From Sphingopyxis macrogoltabida (GTDB lineage: Bacteria > Pseudomonadota > Alphaproteobacteria > Sphingomonadales > Sphingomonadaceae), in the NCBI RefSeq assembly GCF_001307295.1, contig NZ_CP012700.1, forward strand, positions 1,987,001-2,051,000: a stretch of 64,000 nucleotides of DNA, in the 5' to 3' direction. Below are positions 8,084-16,535 of this stretch, piece after piece. The notes beneath the pieces are model-generated. The model was not told the DNA's origin. It saw nothing but the letters and a program-made list of their open reading frames with translations, and did not search any database. The position numbers and the translations under genes are program-made. Each line of letters begins with the position of its first letter. Position 1 is the stretch's first letter.

Positions 8084-10444
8084 GTGAAGCAGTCCACATC
8101 CGCCACTTTCCTCGCACTGTCGTGCGTCGGCAGCCTCGTCAGCGCCCCCGCCATGGCCGCGAATGTCGACGAGGCACAGGATGCGCCGGGTACCCGCAGC
8201 GACATCGTCGTGAGCGGCACGCTGGCGACCGAAGTCGAATCACCGAAAGCGACGGCGCCGATCGTCGACACGCCGCAGACGATCACGGTGGTTTCGCAGG
8301 AACAGCTCCGCCAGCAGAATCTGCTGACACTGCGCGACGCGCTGTCGACGATCCCCGGCATCACCTTTGGCGCCGGCGAAGGCGGCGGCGGCTATGGCGA
8401 CTCGATCAACCTGCGCGGCTATTCGGCGAACAACGACCTCACCATCGACGGCGTCCGCGACAGCGCGCAGTACAGCCGCACCGACCCCTTCAACCTGCAG
8501 CAGATCGAAGTCTACAACGGCGCCAATTCGGTGTTCAACGGTTCGGGCAGCGTCGGCGGCACGATCAACCTCGTCAGCAAGATCCCCTTCGCCCGCGATG
8601 CGACGACCGTGCAGGGCGCGATCGGCACCGACAATTATTACCGTGGTGCGATCGACAGCAACTGGCGGCTCAACGAGCTGATCGCGGTCCGCCTCAACGC
8701 GATGTATCACGAGAACGACGTGCCCGGCCGCGACGTCGAAAACTTCAAGCGCTGGGGCGTCGCGCCGTCGTTCACCATCGGCGTCGACAGCGACACCAGC
8801 CTGACGCTCGCCTATATTCACCAGGACGATAACAACACCCCGATCTATGGCGTCCCCTTCTTCCTCAGCGGCGTGAACAACGGCCCGCTGCCCGGCGTCG
8901 ATGACAGCGACTATTTCGGCATCGTCAATCTCGACGAGCAAAAGACCAAGGTCGATCGCCTGACCGCGACCTTCCGCCACGCGTTCAGCGACAATGTCTC
9001 GATCCGCAACCTGACGCGCTGGCAGCGCGTCCACCAGCTAAGCCAGACCAGCGCGCCGCAGGGCGTCTTCTGCCTCGCGAACGGCCTTCAGCCGATTGGT
9101 ACCGGCCCCGACTCAACCGTCGGTGCGCCCTGCCCCGCCGGTCAGGATGCCCCCGGCTTCTATTACCCGGCGGGCCCGCGCGGCCTCGTGCGCGACCAGG
9201 TCAACGACCTGCTCCACAACCAGACCGACCTGACGATCCTCAGCGGCGCCAAGGGCGGTTTCTTCAACACGCTGGTCATCGGCGCCTCCTACTCGCAGGA
9301 GGACTATTCGATCGAAAATGCGCAACTGCTCCGCAATCCGGGCGGCGCGACGCCGAACCCGGCGCAGCCGCCGATCAGCCTGTCGAACCCGAACACCGCC
9401 TGGAACGGTCCGGTCAATTACGTCCGCACCGGCAACAGCTATGGCGACACGCGCAACTGGGCGATCTATGCCTTCGACACACTCGAAATCTCGCCGATGT
9501 TCGAGATCAACGCCGGCGTGCGCTATGAAAATGCGCGCACCGTCTTCCGCGCCGATACGGTGACGACGCCAGCGACCGGCGCGGTCTATACCCGCGGTGC
9601 CGACCAGATCAGCGACGAGAATCTCTTCTCCTATCGCATCGGCGCGGTGTTCCACCCGATCGAGAACGTCAGCCTCTATGCCGCCTATGGCAATGCCAGG
9701 ACGCCGACCTCTGCAACGGTTCGCGCGGGCTGCGGCCTGCCGACCGCGCCCGGCGCTGCCGATCCCTGCGCAACCGCGCCCGAAAAGGCCCGCAACATCG
9801 AATTCGGCGCGAAGGCTGAACTCGCCGACAAGAAGCTGCTGCTCACCGCCGCACTGTTCCGCAACGAACGCACCAATTTCCGTGTCCCCTCGAACGATCC
9901 GGCTCAGCCCGCCTCGCTGCAGGTGCTCGACGGCCGTTCGCGCGTCGACGGGGTAGCGCTTGGCCTGACCGGCAACATCACGCCCGAATGGGCGGTGTTC
10001 GCCAATTACACCTACCTCGACAGCAAGGTGAAGCAGAGCGTGTCGGACTTCTGCCTTGAAAGCGGATGCGTCGATCCGCAGGCGGGCGACCGCCTGATCC
10101 AGACGCCGAAGCATTCGGGCAGCCTGTTCACGACCTACGCCTTCCCGTTCGGGCTACAGATCGGCTACGGCCTCAGCTATCAGGGCAAGTTCGCGACCAA
10201 TCAGCGCAATGCGCTGCAGCGGACGCAGTTCATGGTCGACGACTATCTGATCCACCGGCTCTTTGCGTCGTACGACTTCAAGAACGGCCTCGTGGCGCAG
10301 GTCAACGTCAGCAACGTGACGAACGAGGATTATTACACCGGCGTCCGCAACAATGCGAATGCGACGACGGGGATCATCACCGGCGGCTGGGCAACCCCCG
10401 GCGACTCGCGTTCGGCGGTGTTCAGCCTCTTCTATAACTTCTGA
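8084..10444 (+). CDS. TonB-dependent siderophore receptor
   Basis: 786-aa outer-membrane receptor: signal peptide ending SAPAMA-A, a plug domain (VDTPQTITVVSQEQLRQQ, ALSTIPGITFG, INLRGYSANND) and a 22-strand-type beta-barrel ending in FSLFYNF, with the terminal Phe needed for assembly. The plug sequence fits the siderophore receptor group (catecholate/Fiu-like), but the ligand cannot be named. GTG start at 8084 with AAGGGGG upstream; the frame is open to 7994 but that part precedes the signal peptide. Likely Fur-regulated and partnered by the TonB gene upstream and the PiuC-like oxygenase downstream. Confidence 0.92.
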   Translation: MKQSTSATFLALSCVGSLVSAPAMAANVDEAQDAPGTRSDIVVSGTLATEVESPKATAPIVDTPQTITVVSQEQLRQQNLLTLRDALSTIPGITFGAGEGGGGYGDSINLRGYSANNDLTIDGVRDSAQYSRTDPFNLQQIEVYNGANSVFNGSGSVGGTINLVSKIPFARDATTVQGAIGTDNYYRGAIDSNWRLNELIAVRLNAMYHENDVPGRDVENFKRWGVAPSFTIGVDSDTSLTLAYIHQDDNNTPIYGVPFFLSGVNNGPLPGVDDSDYFGIVNLDEQKTKVDRLTATFRHAFSDNVSIRNLTRWQRVHQLSQTSAPQGVFCLANGLQPIGTGPDSTVGAPCPAGQDAPGFYYPAGPRGLVRDQVNDLLHNQTDLTILSGAKGGFFNTLVIGASYSQEDYSIENAQLLRNPGGATPNPAQPPISLSNPNTAWNGPVNYVRTGNSYGDTRNWAIYAFDTLEISPMFEINAGVRYENARTVFRADTVTTPATGAVYTRGADQISDENLFSYRIGAVFHPIENVSLYAAYGNARTPTSATVRAGCGLPTAPGAADPCATAPEKARNIEFGAKAELADKKLLLTAALFRNERTNFRVPSNDPAQPASLQVLDGRSRVDGVALGLTGNITPEWAVFANYTYLDSKVKQSVSDFCLESGCVDPQAGDRLIQTPKHSGSLFTTYAFPFGLQIGYGLSYQGKFATNQRNALQRTQFMVDDYLIHRLFASYDFKNGLVAQVNVSNVTNEDYYTGVRNNANATTGIITGGWATPGDSRSAVFSLFYNF

Positions 10445-10446
10445 TC

Positions 10447-10487
10447 GAAAGGGCGGGCGCGGCGCATTGCCGTTCCCGCCCTTTTTC
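10447..10487 (+). terminator. intrinsic terminator after the siderophore receptor
   Basis: AAAGGGCGGG pairs with CCCGCCCTTT, followed by T's. It sits between the receptor stop and the PiuC-like start, so it may attenuate rather than stop the operon. Confidence 0.8.
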
Positions 10488-10501
10488 GCATAAAAGCCCG
10501 C

Positions 10502-11185
10502 ATGATCCGGATCATCCCCGATGTGCTCGACGCCGATGGCGTCGCAAGACTCCGCGCCATCCTCGACGCCGCGCAGTGGATCGACGGCAACGAAACCTCG
10601 GGCCCGCAGGCCGCGCTTGCCAAGCACAACGAACAGCTCCCCGAATTCGGCGAGGCGGCGGCAGAGGCCGGACGGCTGGTGCTCGATGCGCTTGGCCGCA
10701 GCCCGTTGTTCATCGCCGCCGCGCTGCCGCTCAAAATCTATCCGCCCTATTTCAACCGCTACGCCGGCGGGGAAAGCTTCGGCGATCATATCGACAACGC
10801 GATCCGCATGCGCCGCGGCAGCGATTTCCGGCTGCGCAGCGACCTGTCGGCGACACTCTTCCTCGCCGAACCCGACAGTTACGAGGGCGGCGGGCTGATC
10901 GTCGAAGGCATGGCGGAGGCGCCGGGCATTAAGCTGCCGGCGGGCCATCTTGTGCTTTACCCCGCAACGACGGTGCACCGCGTCGAGCCCGTGACCGCAG
11001 GCGCCCGCGTCGCCAGCTTCTTCTGGATCCAGTCGATGGTGCGCGACCAAGGCCAACGAAACCTGCTGTTCGACCTCGACATGGGGGTGCAAGGCGCAGC
11101 AGCAGCGATGGGTCAGGGCGATGCAACGGTCGTGCGCCTCACTGGCGTCTATCACAATTTGCTGCGCCGCTGGGCGGACAGCTAG
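10502..11185 (+). CDS. piuC: PiuC-type Fe(II)/2-oxoglutarate-dependent hydroxylase
   Basis: 227-aa PKHD-type oxygenase. The iron ligands are His and Asp of GDHIDN and the later His of TTVHRVEPV; the following [15 protein letters not shown] block carries the oxoglutarate-binding Arg. The C-terminal HNLLRRWA is typical of the family. PiuC genes accompany siderophore receptors (piuA) and are iron-repressed; the substrate is unknown, though siderophore modification is often suggested. Starts 57 bases after the receptor stop, past a terminator-like hairpin. Its stop overlaps the convergent apbE stop. Confidence 0.9.
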   Translation: MIRIIPDVLDADGVARLRAILDAAQWIDGNETSGPQAALAKHNEQLPEFGEAAAEAGRLVLDALGRSPLFIAAALPLKIYPPYFNRYAGGESFGDHIDNAIRMRRGSDFRLRSDLSATLFLAEPDSYEGGGLIVEGMAEAPGIKLPAGHLVLYPATTVHRVEPVTAGARVASFFWIQSMVRDQGQRNLLFDLDMGVQGAAAAMGQGDATVVRLTGVYHNLLRRWADS

Positions 11186-12144
11186 TCCAGCATCTCGCGC
11201 CACACGCGCGACAGATATTCGACGTTACCGGCGATCAGACAGGCGGCTAGACTCTGCTCGTCGGCCAGCGCGATCGCTTGCTCGGGGCCCAGCACGGTCA
11301 GCGCCGTCGCCCAACCGTCGGCCATCATGCAGCTCCGGTGCAATATGGTCACCGACGTCACGTCGCCTTCGATCGGCCGGCCGGTACGCGGGTCGAAGCT
11401 GTGCGAATAATATTGCCCGTCGGCTGCGAAACCGCGGCGATAATTTCCCGAGGTCGCGACCGACAGGTCGTGCAGCGCGATGCGATAGGGCGTGACCGCT
11501 GTCGCAGGCGGCATCTCGGTATCGACCCACCACGGCTGGCCGTCGGGACGAATCCCCTCCCCGCGCAGTTCGCCGCCAACTTCGAGAAGGAAATGCCGTA
11601 CGCCTATGTCGAGGAGCCATTCGGCGGCGAGGTCGACGCCATAGCCCTTGGCGATTCCGGACAGGTCGAGCGCCGCGGCCGCTTCGCGCCGGATGCGCGG
11701 ACCGGCGGGATCGAAGTCGACCGCCCGCCCGGCGGATATCGCGGCCATATCGGGAACAGCGTCCACGGACTTGCGGCTGCCGAACCCCCAGGCTTCGGTC
11801 AACTGGCCAAGCCCGGGGTCGAACGCGCCGCCGCTGGCGCGCGAAATGTCGAGCGCGGCCTCAACGACCCGGGCGAACTCCCCCGGGATCGCATGCCAGC
11901 CACCGGGCGCGGCGCAATTGAAGCGCGACAGATCGGAATCCGGCTCCCACTGGCTCATCTGGGCGACGACGAGGTCGAACGCCGCCTGCACGCCATGCGC
12001 GGTCGCCGCGGGCGGCGACACCGCCTGCAGCGACCAGCTCGTTCCCATCGTTTCGCCCGCAAAGCTCCCGATTGCCGCCGTCGCATCGCGCGCGGCGAAG
12101 GCCGCCGGCGTCAGCGCGCGGGGAATCAGGATGCGGTCGGTCAG
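11182..12144 (-). CDS. apbE: FAD:protein FMN transferase (flavinyltransferase)
   Basis: ApbE attaches FMN from FAD to a Thr or Ser of extracytoplasmic redox proteins. Blocks present: GETMGTSW at the N-terminus, FDPGLGQL, the [13 protein letters not shown] core, [15 protein letters not shown] LLEVGGELR, and [11 protein letters not shown] near the end. The only ATG (12048) falls inside the conserved GETMGT block, which would cut the family's first strand. A CTG at 12144 overlaps the DUF4198 stop and has GAGGTGA upstream, giving 320 aa; it is chosen here. Last gene of the operon behind the Fur-like box, converging on piuC. Confidence 0.9.
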   Translation of the reverse strand: MTDRILIPRALTPAAFAARDATAAIGSFAGETMGTSWSLQAVSPPAATAHGVQAAFDLVVAQMSQWEPDSDLSRFNCAAPGGWHAIPGEFARVVEAALDISRASGGAFDPGLGQLTEAWGFGSRKSVDAVPDMAAISAGRAVDFDPAGPRIRREAAAALDLSGIAKGYGVDLAAEWLLDIGVRHFLLEVGGELRGEGIRPDGQPWWVDTEMPPATAVTPYRIALHDLSVATSGNYRRGFAADGQYYSHSFDPRTGRPIEGDVTSVTILHRSCMMADGWATALTVLGPEQAIALADEQSLAACLIAGNVEYLSRVWREMLD

Positions 12145-12971
12145 GGCGCCATCACCTCGAGCGTCGTCACATAGCTCGCGCGGCGCGCGACCGGCGGCGG
12201 CGCGCCCTCGACAGCGCCGTCAGCCTGCGGCGTGGTGACGTTCAGCCAGTACATGCCGGGTTCGGGCCAGGTGACTTCGACCTTGCCCTCGGCGTCGGTC
12301 TTGAGATCGACCTGCCCGAGCTGGTCGCGATAGCGGATACCGCCGGGGATGACCGTCACTGGCAGGCCCGCGGCGGGCTTGCCATCGAGCAGGAACTGGA
12401 AGGTCGAAGCTTCGCCGGCAAACAGATCGTTGGGATGGGTGACCGGAACCAGTTCGATACCCTTGCCCGTCGGTTTGAACAGCGTTGTGGTCGGTTCACC
12501 AACCGTCACGAAAATCTCGTTACGGTTGTTCGATTCGGCGGTTTTCACATTGGTTGCCCCCGCCGGAATCCGCTCGGCAAGGTTTGCGGTCGTCGTGCCG
12601 CGCGGCAGGCGCTCGGTCTTGCCGTTCAGGTCATAGGTTCCCATCACGCCGTCGGATACCGACGCGATCCGCCACGTCCCCTTCTGCGTCAGGTGAACGT
12701 CGAAGGTGCTGCGATAGCGGCCGGTCGCCTTGTTCTCGATCGCTGCCTCGTTGCCATCGGGCGCCCATGCCTTCAGCGCGTCGAGCCGCATCGGCTGGTG
12801 CTCGAAATAGAAAAGGTCGTTCGACACCGCGGCATCGACCGTCACCCACACATCGTCGCCCGACAGCACGGTCGACGACGGCAGCATCCACTGGCGATGC
12901 GCGCTCGCCGGAACCGCCGCCAAGGCAGCAAGCACGGCGGTCGCCGCAAAACCCCAAATATGCTTCTTCAT
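12141..12971 (-). CDS. DUF4198 domain protein (periplasmic)
   Basis: 276 aa with a clear signal peptide (KKHIWGFAATAVLAALAAVPASA-H). The mature part starts HRQWMLPS, as is usual for DUF4198, a beta-rich periplasmic family with carboxypeptidase-regulatory-like folds, associated with metal uptake (nickel/iron/cobalt) in other bacteria. Its C-terminal half has the WPEPGMYWLNV motif. Third gene in a four-gene iron-regulated operon; 18 bases after DUF2271 and overlapping apbE. Precise role unknown; a chaperone or scaffold for the flavinylated partner is only an inference. Confidence 0.85.
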   Translation of the reverse strand: MKKHIWGFAATAVLAALAAVPASAHRQWMLPSSTVLSGDDVWVTVDAAVSNDLFYFEHQPMRLDALKAWAPDGNEAAIENKATGRYRSTFDVHLTQKGTWRIASVSDGVMGTYDLNGKTERLPRGTTTANLAERIPAGATNVKTAESNNRNEIFVTVGEPTTTLFKPTGKGIELVPVTHPNDLFAGEASTFQFLLDGKPAAGLPVTVIPGGIRYRDQLGQVDLKTDAEGKVEVTWPEPGMYWLNVTTPQADGAVEGAPPPVARRASYVTTLEVMAP

Positions 12972-12989
12972 ATCCCTGTCCCTTCGATT

Positions 12990-13511
12990 TCAGCGGAAAG
13001 CGACCGAAACGCCCCCCAATTCTGTCGTTCCTGCGGCGCGTCCGCCCGCCCCGGCCTTCGCCGGCCAGGTGAAGGGAACGCGGAGCAATTCGCGGCCACC
13101 GACCTCGCGCGCCGCTTCGATGACCAGCGTGTACTGACCCGCCGCCTGCGCGCCGAGCTGCGCCCGCGTGAAAGAGATTTTGTGCGTTCCCGGCGCCCGC
13201 GTCGCGCCCGTGATGCCATTGGCCGGGAAGCTCATCGACCGTCCCGATGCGCGCCACCACTGGCGAACGTCGCGCAGCCATTTGGTGCCCTCGTTCGCCT
13301 TCATGTCATGGTCGTACCAGACCGCGACCGTCTTCGCCTTCGCGCCCGCCTTTTCGACCCAGATCGCGACATAGGGTTTGTGATATTCGGCGACCTTCAG
13401 TCGCGGGATAGCGATGGTGACGTCCATGGTGCCCGGATCGGCAGCGAGCGCGGGCACGGCAAGCGTCGCGCTGGCGCCGACGGACAGGACGATACGGTAG
13501 GGCAGCGGCAC
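12990..13511 (-). CDS. DUF2271 domain protein, probable FMN-carrying periplasmic protein
   Basis: 173 aa, signal peptide ending in AVPALA-A. The middle contains W-Y-D-H-D-M (65-70) and, at 98-104, N-G-I-T-G-A-T followed by R-A-P-G. T-G-A-T fits the ApbE acceptor pattern [S/T]-G-A-[S/T], so Thr104 (codon 13200-13202) is the predicted FMN site; position -6 is Asn instead of the usual Asp. ApbE lies two genes downstream in the same operon. Probable role: a flavinylated electron carrier between the PepSY membrane protein and a periplasmic acceptor such as a ferric siderophore (inference). Confidence 0.85.
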   Translation of the reverse strand: MPLPYRIVLSVGASATLAVPALAADPGTMDVTIAIPRLKVAEYHKPYVAIWVEKAGAKAKTVAVWYDHDMKANEGTKWLRDVRQWWRASGRSMSFPANGITGATRAPGTHKISFTRAQLGAQAAGQYTLVIEAAREVGGRELLRVPFTWPAKAGAGGRAAGTTELGGVSVAFR

Positions 13512-13523
13512 GGCGACAATCTC

Positions 13524-14168
13524 CTAGTGAATAAAAATGACGGCGATCGCTGCCGGGATCGCGATCCCGGCGCCGACGAGCGGCCAGGTGCTTTTGCGCT
13601 TGGCCGAATGCAGCCAGAGCAGGAACAGGCCGGTGATCGCGAAGATCAGGCAGGCGCCCGCGAAGATATCGATGAACAGGCTCCATGCGCCGCCCGAATT
13701 GCGGCCCTTGTGGAGGTCGTTGAGATAGGAAATCCAGCCGCGGCTAGTGATCTCGCTCGTCACCGCCCCACTCGCGCGGTCGATCGCGACCCACGCGTCG
13801 CCACCGGGCCGCGGCGCGGGCAGATAGACTTCATCGGCCGACCATTCGGCCTCCGCCGACGCGCGCACCGGAAAATTATCCTCGACCCATGCGGCGACCG
13901 GTTTCGGCAGCGGCGCCTTGCCATCAGCGGGATCGGCCGACGCGAGCTGGCGCAGCAGCGGCGGCGGCAATTGCCCCGCCTTTTCGGTGACCACCGGCGA
14001 CGCTTCGATGTCGGCGGCGTGGTTGAGCGTGAAGCCGGTAATCGCGAACAGCAACAGCCCGATCAGGCTGATGGCCGAGCTCATCCAGTGCCACATGTGG
14101 AGCTGTTTCAGCCAAAAGGCCTTCCGGCTCTTTTTAGTTGCCGGTCGCGAGGTTGTCGGTGCGTGCAT
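13524..14168 (-). CDS. PepSY-associated transmembrane protein
   Basis: 214 aa with one N-terminal membrane helix (MSSAISLIGLLLFAITGF), a periplasmic PepSY-like domain around residues 45-140, and two C-terminal helices (FIDIFAGACLIFAITGLFLL and PLVGAGIAIPAAIAVIFIH). The LHMWHWMSS start and FTLNHAADIE after helix 1 provide His residues that could bind heme, as in PepSY-TM reductases such as FoxB/PiuB. First gene of the operon, 35 bases after the Fur-like box. Likely passes electrons across the membrane for ferric-siderophore reduction (inference from context). Confidence 0.85.
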   Translation of the reverse strand: MHAPTTSRPATKKSRKAFWLKQLHMWHWMSSAISLIGLLLFAITGFTLNHAADIEASPVVTEKAGQLPPPLLRQLASADPADGKAPLPKPVAAWVEDNFPVRASAEAEWSADEVYLPAPRPGGDAWVAIDRASGAVTSEITSRGWISYLNDLHKGRNSGGAWSLFIDIFAGACLIFAITGLFLLWLHSAKRKSTWPLVGAGIAIPAAIAVIFIH

Positions 14169-14203
14169 CGATGATTTCTGGGCGGAGAGACTATCCGGCC
14201 ATT

Positions 14204-14223
14204 ATCGAGAACGATTCTCAATT
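14204..14223 (-). promoter_or_regulatory. Fur-like iron box upstream of the PepSY/ApbE operon
   Basis: Identical over 20 bases to the box at 8004-8023, with the same GAGAA-CGA-TTCTC core. It lies 35 bases before the PepSY start codon on the minus strand. Identity over 20 bases supports joint iron control of the two converging transcripts. Confidence 0.75.
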
Positions 14224-14254
14224 ACAATATCTATTGCAGCTTTTTCGCGGACTT

Positions 14255-14959
14255 TCAGTGCCGAAGCCCGGAAAGCCACTGCGCGATCATCCGCCGGCCC
14301 GCAGCGACAGCGGCGGGGCCATGCAGCCGGTGATCGCGGTCGAGCGCTTCTGCGGTGCTCCCGGCCTCGACGGCGGCTTCGGGCCATTGCCGCATCCATT
14401 CGTCGAACCGCGGGTCGAGGCCCATTTCGGCATGGAATTGCAGCGCCAATATATTGGGCCCGCGGCGAAAGGCCTGGTGGCGATAGGCCTTTGACGACGC
14501 CAGCAACTCGACATCGGGCGGCAAGTCGAACGTGTCGCCATGCCAGTGGAGGAGGGGAACATCCGCGAGTTCGCCGAGCGGCGACGCGGGATCGACGAAG
14601 CTTAGCGGATGAAAGCCGACCTCCTTGACCGGCCCGGCATAGACGCGCGCGCCCATTGCGGCGGCGATCATCTGCGCGCCGAAGCAGACGCCGAGCGTCG
14701 GCAAACCCGCCTCGATGCGGCGCGCGAGCATGCGGAGCTGGCACGCGATCCATGGATAGCTGTCCTGTTCGTACACGCCCATCGGGCCGCCCATCATGAT
14801 CAGCAGTTCGGGCTCGCAGAGGTCGATCCCGTCGAACGCCGCGTCGCCGACATCGATCCGGTCGAGCGCATAACCCGCCGCCTCGACCGGATCGCGATAC
14901 CCCGCGATCCCCTCGTGCGGCACATGGCGGATGATAAGGCCTTGCTTGGTCTGGGTCAT
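14255..14959 (-). CDS. class I glutamine amidotransferase-like protein
   Basis: 234-aa GATase1 domain. The nucleophile lies in LGVCFGAQMIA and the catalytic His/Glu in LQFHAEM. An MMGGPMGVYE block precedes them, as in the stand-alone amidotransferases related to GuaA's glutaminase half. No synthase partner is adjacent, so the ammonia acceptor is unknown; such proteins can act on gamma-glutamyl compounds. The stop lies 31 bases from the Fur-like box of the next operon. Confidence 0.85.
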   Translation of the reverse strand: MTQTKQGLIIRHVPHEGIAGYRDPVEAAGYALDRIDVGDAAFDGIDLCEPELLIMMGGPMGVYEQDSYPWIACQLRMLARRIEAGLPTLGVCFGAQMIAAAMGARVYAGPVKEVGFHPLSFVDPASPLGELADVPLLHWHGDTFDLPPDVELLASSKAYRHQAFRRGPNILALQFHAEMGLDPRFDEWMRQWPEAAVEAGSTAEALDRDHRLHGPAAVAAGRRMIAQWLSGLRH

Positions 14960-15163
14960 GGCGGGTCGATACAGGAAGTTCGATGAATGATGTTTGGCCG
15001 GGCTTCTCCGGCCGGCACCAATCTAGCCAGAACGCCCTGCTCTTGTCACTCTACTCATTTAGTAGAGATAATGCTGTGGGGCATAGCTCAGCTTGATCTC
15101 GCGTCGAGCTTCCCTGCCTCCACCAAAGGATTCCATTTCGCACCGCAAGGGCAATGTTTGGCG
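14960..15163. other. gene-free stretch before the tRNA-Ser promoter
   Basis: About 200 bases of intergenic DNA with an AT-richer patch near 15045-15075 including a short CTCTACT...AGTAGAG-type inverted repeat. No ORF, repeat family or RNA family was recognised. Confidence 0.5.
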
Positions 15164-15192
15164 TTGCGGGGCGCGAGAGGCATGGCTATAGC
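15164..15192 (+). promoter_or_regulatory. putative sigma-70-type promoter of tRNA-Ser
   Basis: TTGCGG (15164-15169), 17-base spacer, TATAGC (15187-15192). The tRNA begins 42 bases after the -10 box, allowing a short 5' leader. Assigned by eye. Confidence 0.4.
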
Positions 15193-15234
15193 GACCCGCC
15201 TAGGCCAGACTGCCGTTAGCGCGGTAGACCATGC

Positions 15235-15327
15235 GGAGACGTGGGTGAGTGGCTGAAACCAACGGTTTGCTAAACCGTCGTACTGGTAAATCCGGTACCG
15301 AGGGTTCGAATCCCTCCGTCTCCGCCA
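15235..15327 (+). tRNA. tRNA-Ser (anticodon GCT)
   Basis: 93-nt class II tRNA with a long variable arm (GTACTGG...CCGGTAC). Acceptor GGAGACG pairs with CGTCTCC, discriminator G, CCA encoded. Anticodon stem ACGGT/ACCGT closes loop TTGCTAA, giving GCT for AGC/AGU codons. Confidence 0.95.
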
Positions 15328-15486
15328 CCTTCTTCATTTTGCCTTCGCCATGCGGCCTGTGGCCAAAATGATGCGGCCTGACGCAAAATCGACTCAAGTC
15401 ATCGCCCATTCATTGCCCGCGATTCAAAGAGCGAGTCATGGTTAATCCGCGTGGCGCCACGGCGCGCCGACCGATTGGGGGATAAT

Positions 15487-16275
15487 ATGCGTAACAAGTT
15501 CGCCGCCTTTGCCGTCACGGCCCTCGCCGCGATCGGGCTGGCCGCCTCGCCGATTCCGGCAGCGGCGCAAATGACCCAGGTCGATCCGAACACCGCGATC
15601 GATTCGGATCTCGACAATCCCAATCCGACGCCGCCACCCCCCGCCGATACATCGACCGGCTATGACAGCGCGCCGGACAGCGACATCAACAGCGATCTTG
15701 CGACCGGCGACCAGCAGACGGCCCCGGCGCCCGACACCGTACCCACCGTCGCAACCAATCCCGAAGCGGCGGCAACGAATGCCGACCCGTCCACGACCTA
15801 TAAGGAAGACGACCTGATCGGCGCCGCCGAGGGTGTGTTCGGCAAGGGCGCGCAGGGTCTCGCGAGCATGATCGAAGATATCTTGAAAAAGCAGGGCGAG
15901 CCCAACGCCTATATCGTCGGCCGCGAGGCCAGCGGCGCGCTTGTCCTCGGCGTCCGCTACGGTTCGGGCACGCTCTATCACAAGGTCGAAGGCGAACGTC
16001 CGGCCTATTGGACGGGGCCGTCGATCGGTTTCGACGCGGGCGCCAACGCCGGCAACACCTTCGTCCTCGTCTACAATCTCTTCGACAGCGAAGATCTCTA
16101 TAAGCGCTTCCCGGCCGGCGAAGGCGCCGCCTATCTGATCGGCGGCTTTAACGCCTCCTATCTGCGCAGCGGCGACATCGTGCTGATCCCGATCCGCGTC
16201 GGCGTCGGCGCACGCCTCGGCGCCAACGTCGGCTATATGAAATTCCGCAAGAAGCAGAGCTGGGTACCGTTCTAA
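15487..16275 (+). CDS. eipA: EipA family (DUF1134) envelope protein
   Basis: 262 aa. The signal peptide (RNKFAAFAVTALAAIGLAASPIPAAA-Q) is followed by a low-complexity Asp/Pro/Thr-rich linker to about residue 105, then the DUF1134 domain, with GREASGALVLGVRYGSG, ERPAYWTGPSIGFDAGA and a C-terminal RVGVGARLGANVGYMKF. In Brucella the homologue EipA is a periplasmic beta-barrel protein needed for envelope integrity. ATG 15487 follows a GGGG-rich ribosome site; the frame is open from 15451, but that start would put 12 residues before the signal peptide. Single gene with its own terminator. Confidence 0.85.
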   Translation: MRNKFAAFAVTALAAIGLAASPIPAAAQMTQVDPNTAIDSDLDNPNPTPPPPADTSTGYDSAPDSDINSDLATGDQQTAPAPDTVPTVATNPEAAATNADPSTTYKEDDLIGAAEGVFGKGAQGLASMIEDILKKQGEPNAYIVGREASGALVLGVRYGSGTLYHKVEGERPAYWTGPSIGFDAGANAGNTFVLVYNLFDSEDLYKRFPAGEGAAYLIGGFNASYLRSGDIVLIPIRVGVGARLGANVGYMKFRKKQSWVPF

Positions 16276-16300
16276 ACCCGACGCATTTGCCAAGGGGGCG

Positions 16301-16330
16301 AAGCCCGCGCTTCGGCGCGGGCTTTTTCTT
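16301..16330 (+). terminator. intrinsic terminator after eipA
   Basis: AGCCCGCGC pairs with GCGCGGGCT around a TTCG-containing loop, followed by TTTTTCTTT. Confidence 0.9.
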
Positions 16331-16396
16331 TGGGGCTGTGAGCCGCAACGAAAGAAGTCTGCTTTGCAGTGGGGAGCGGACGTTCGGTCAGCCACT

Positions 16397-16485
16397 GTGT
16401 ACCCCGGCGAAGGCCGGGGTCCAGAGCGTTGGAGAGCAAGCGCCACGTGATTACGCCCTGGACCCCGGCCTTCGCCGGGGTACAC
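16397..16485. repeat. palindromic intergenic repeat, family A
   Basis: A 28-base arm containing ACCCCGGCGAAGGCCGGGGT (16401-16420) is repeated inverted at 16458-16485, around a 33-base spacer. A degenerate half copy lies near 35531-35557. It sits between convergent eipA and the DUF925-type gene and could fold into a long hairpin in RNA of either strand. Confidence 0.85.
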
Positions 16486-16535
16486 GCTAGATACGGCAGC
16501 TTCTGGCCGATCGCGTCCCATTCCCTCAACCTCGC

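Noticed and set aside
13524..14168. S-G-A-V in the PepSY protein as a possible flavinylation site
   Set aside because: The acceptor position is Val, and this stretch is the ordinary PepSY strand-turn pattern. The DUF2271 motif is much better.
12072..14174. 700-codon open frame on the plus strand
   Set aside because: Antisense to four recognised genes of the ApbE operon; no motif.
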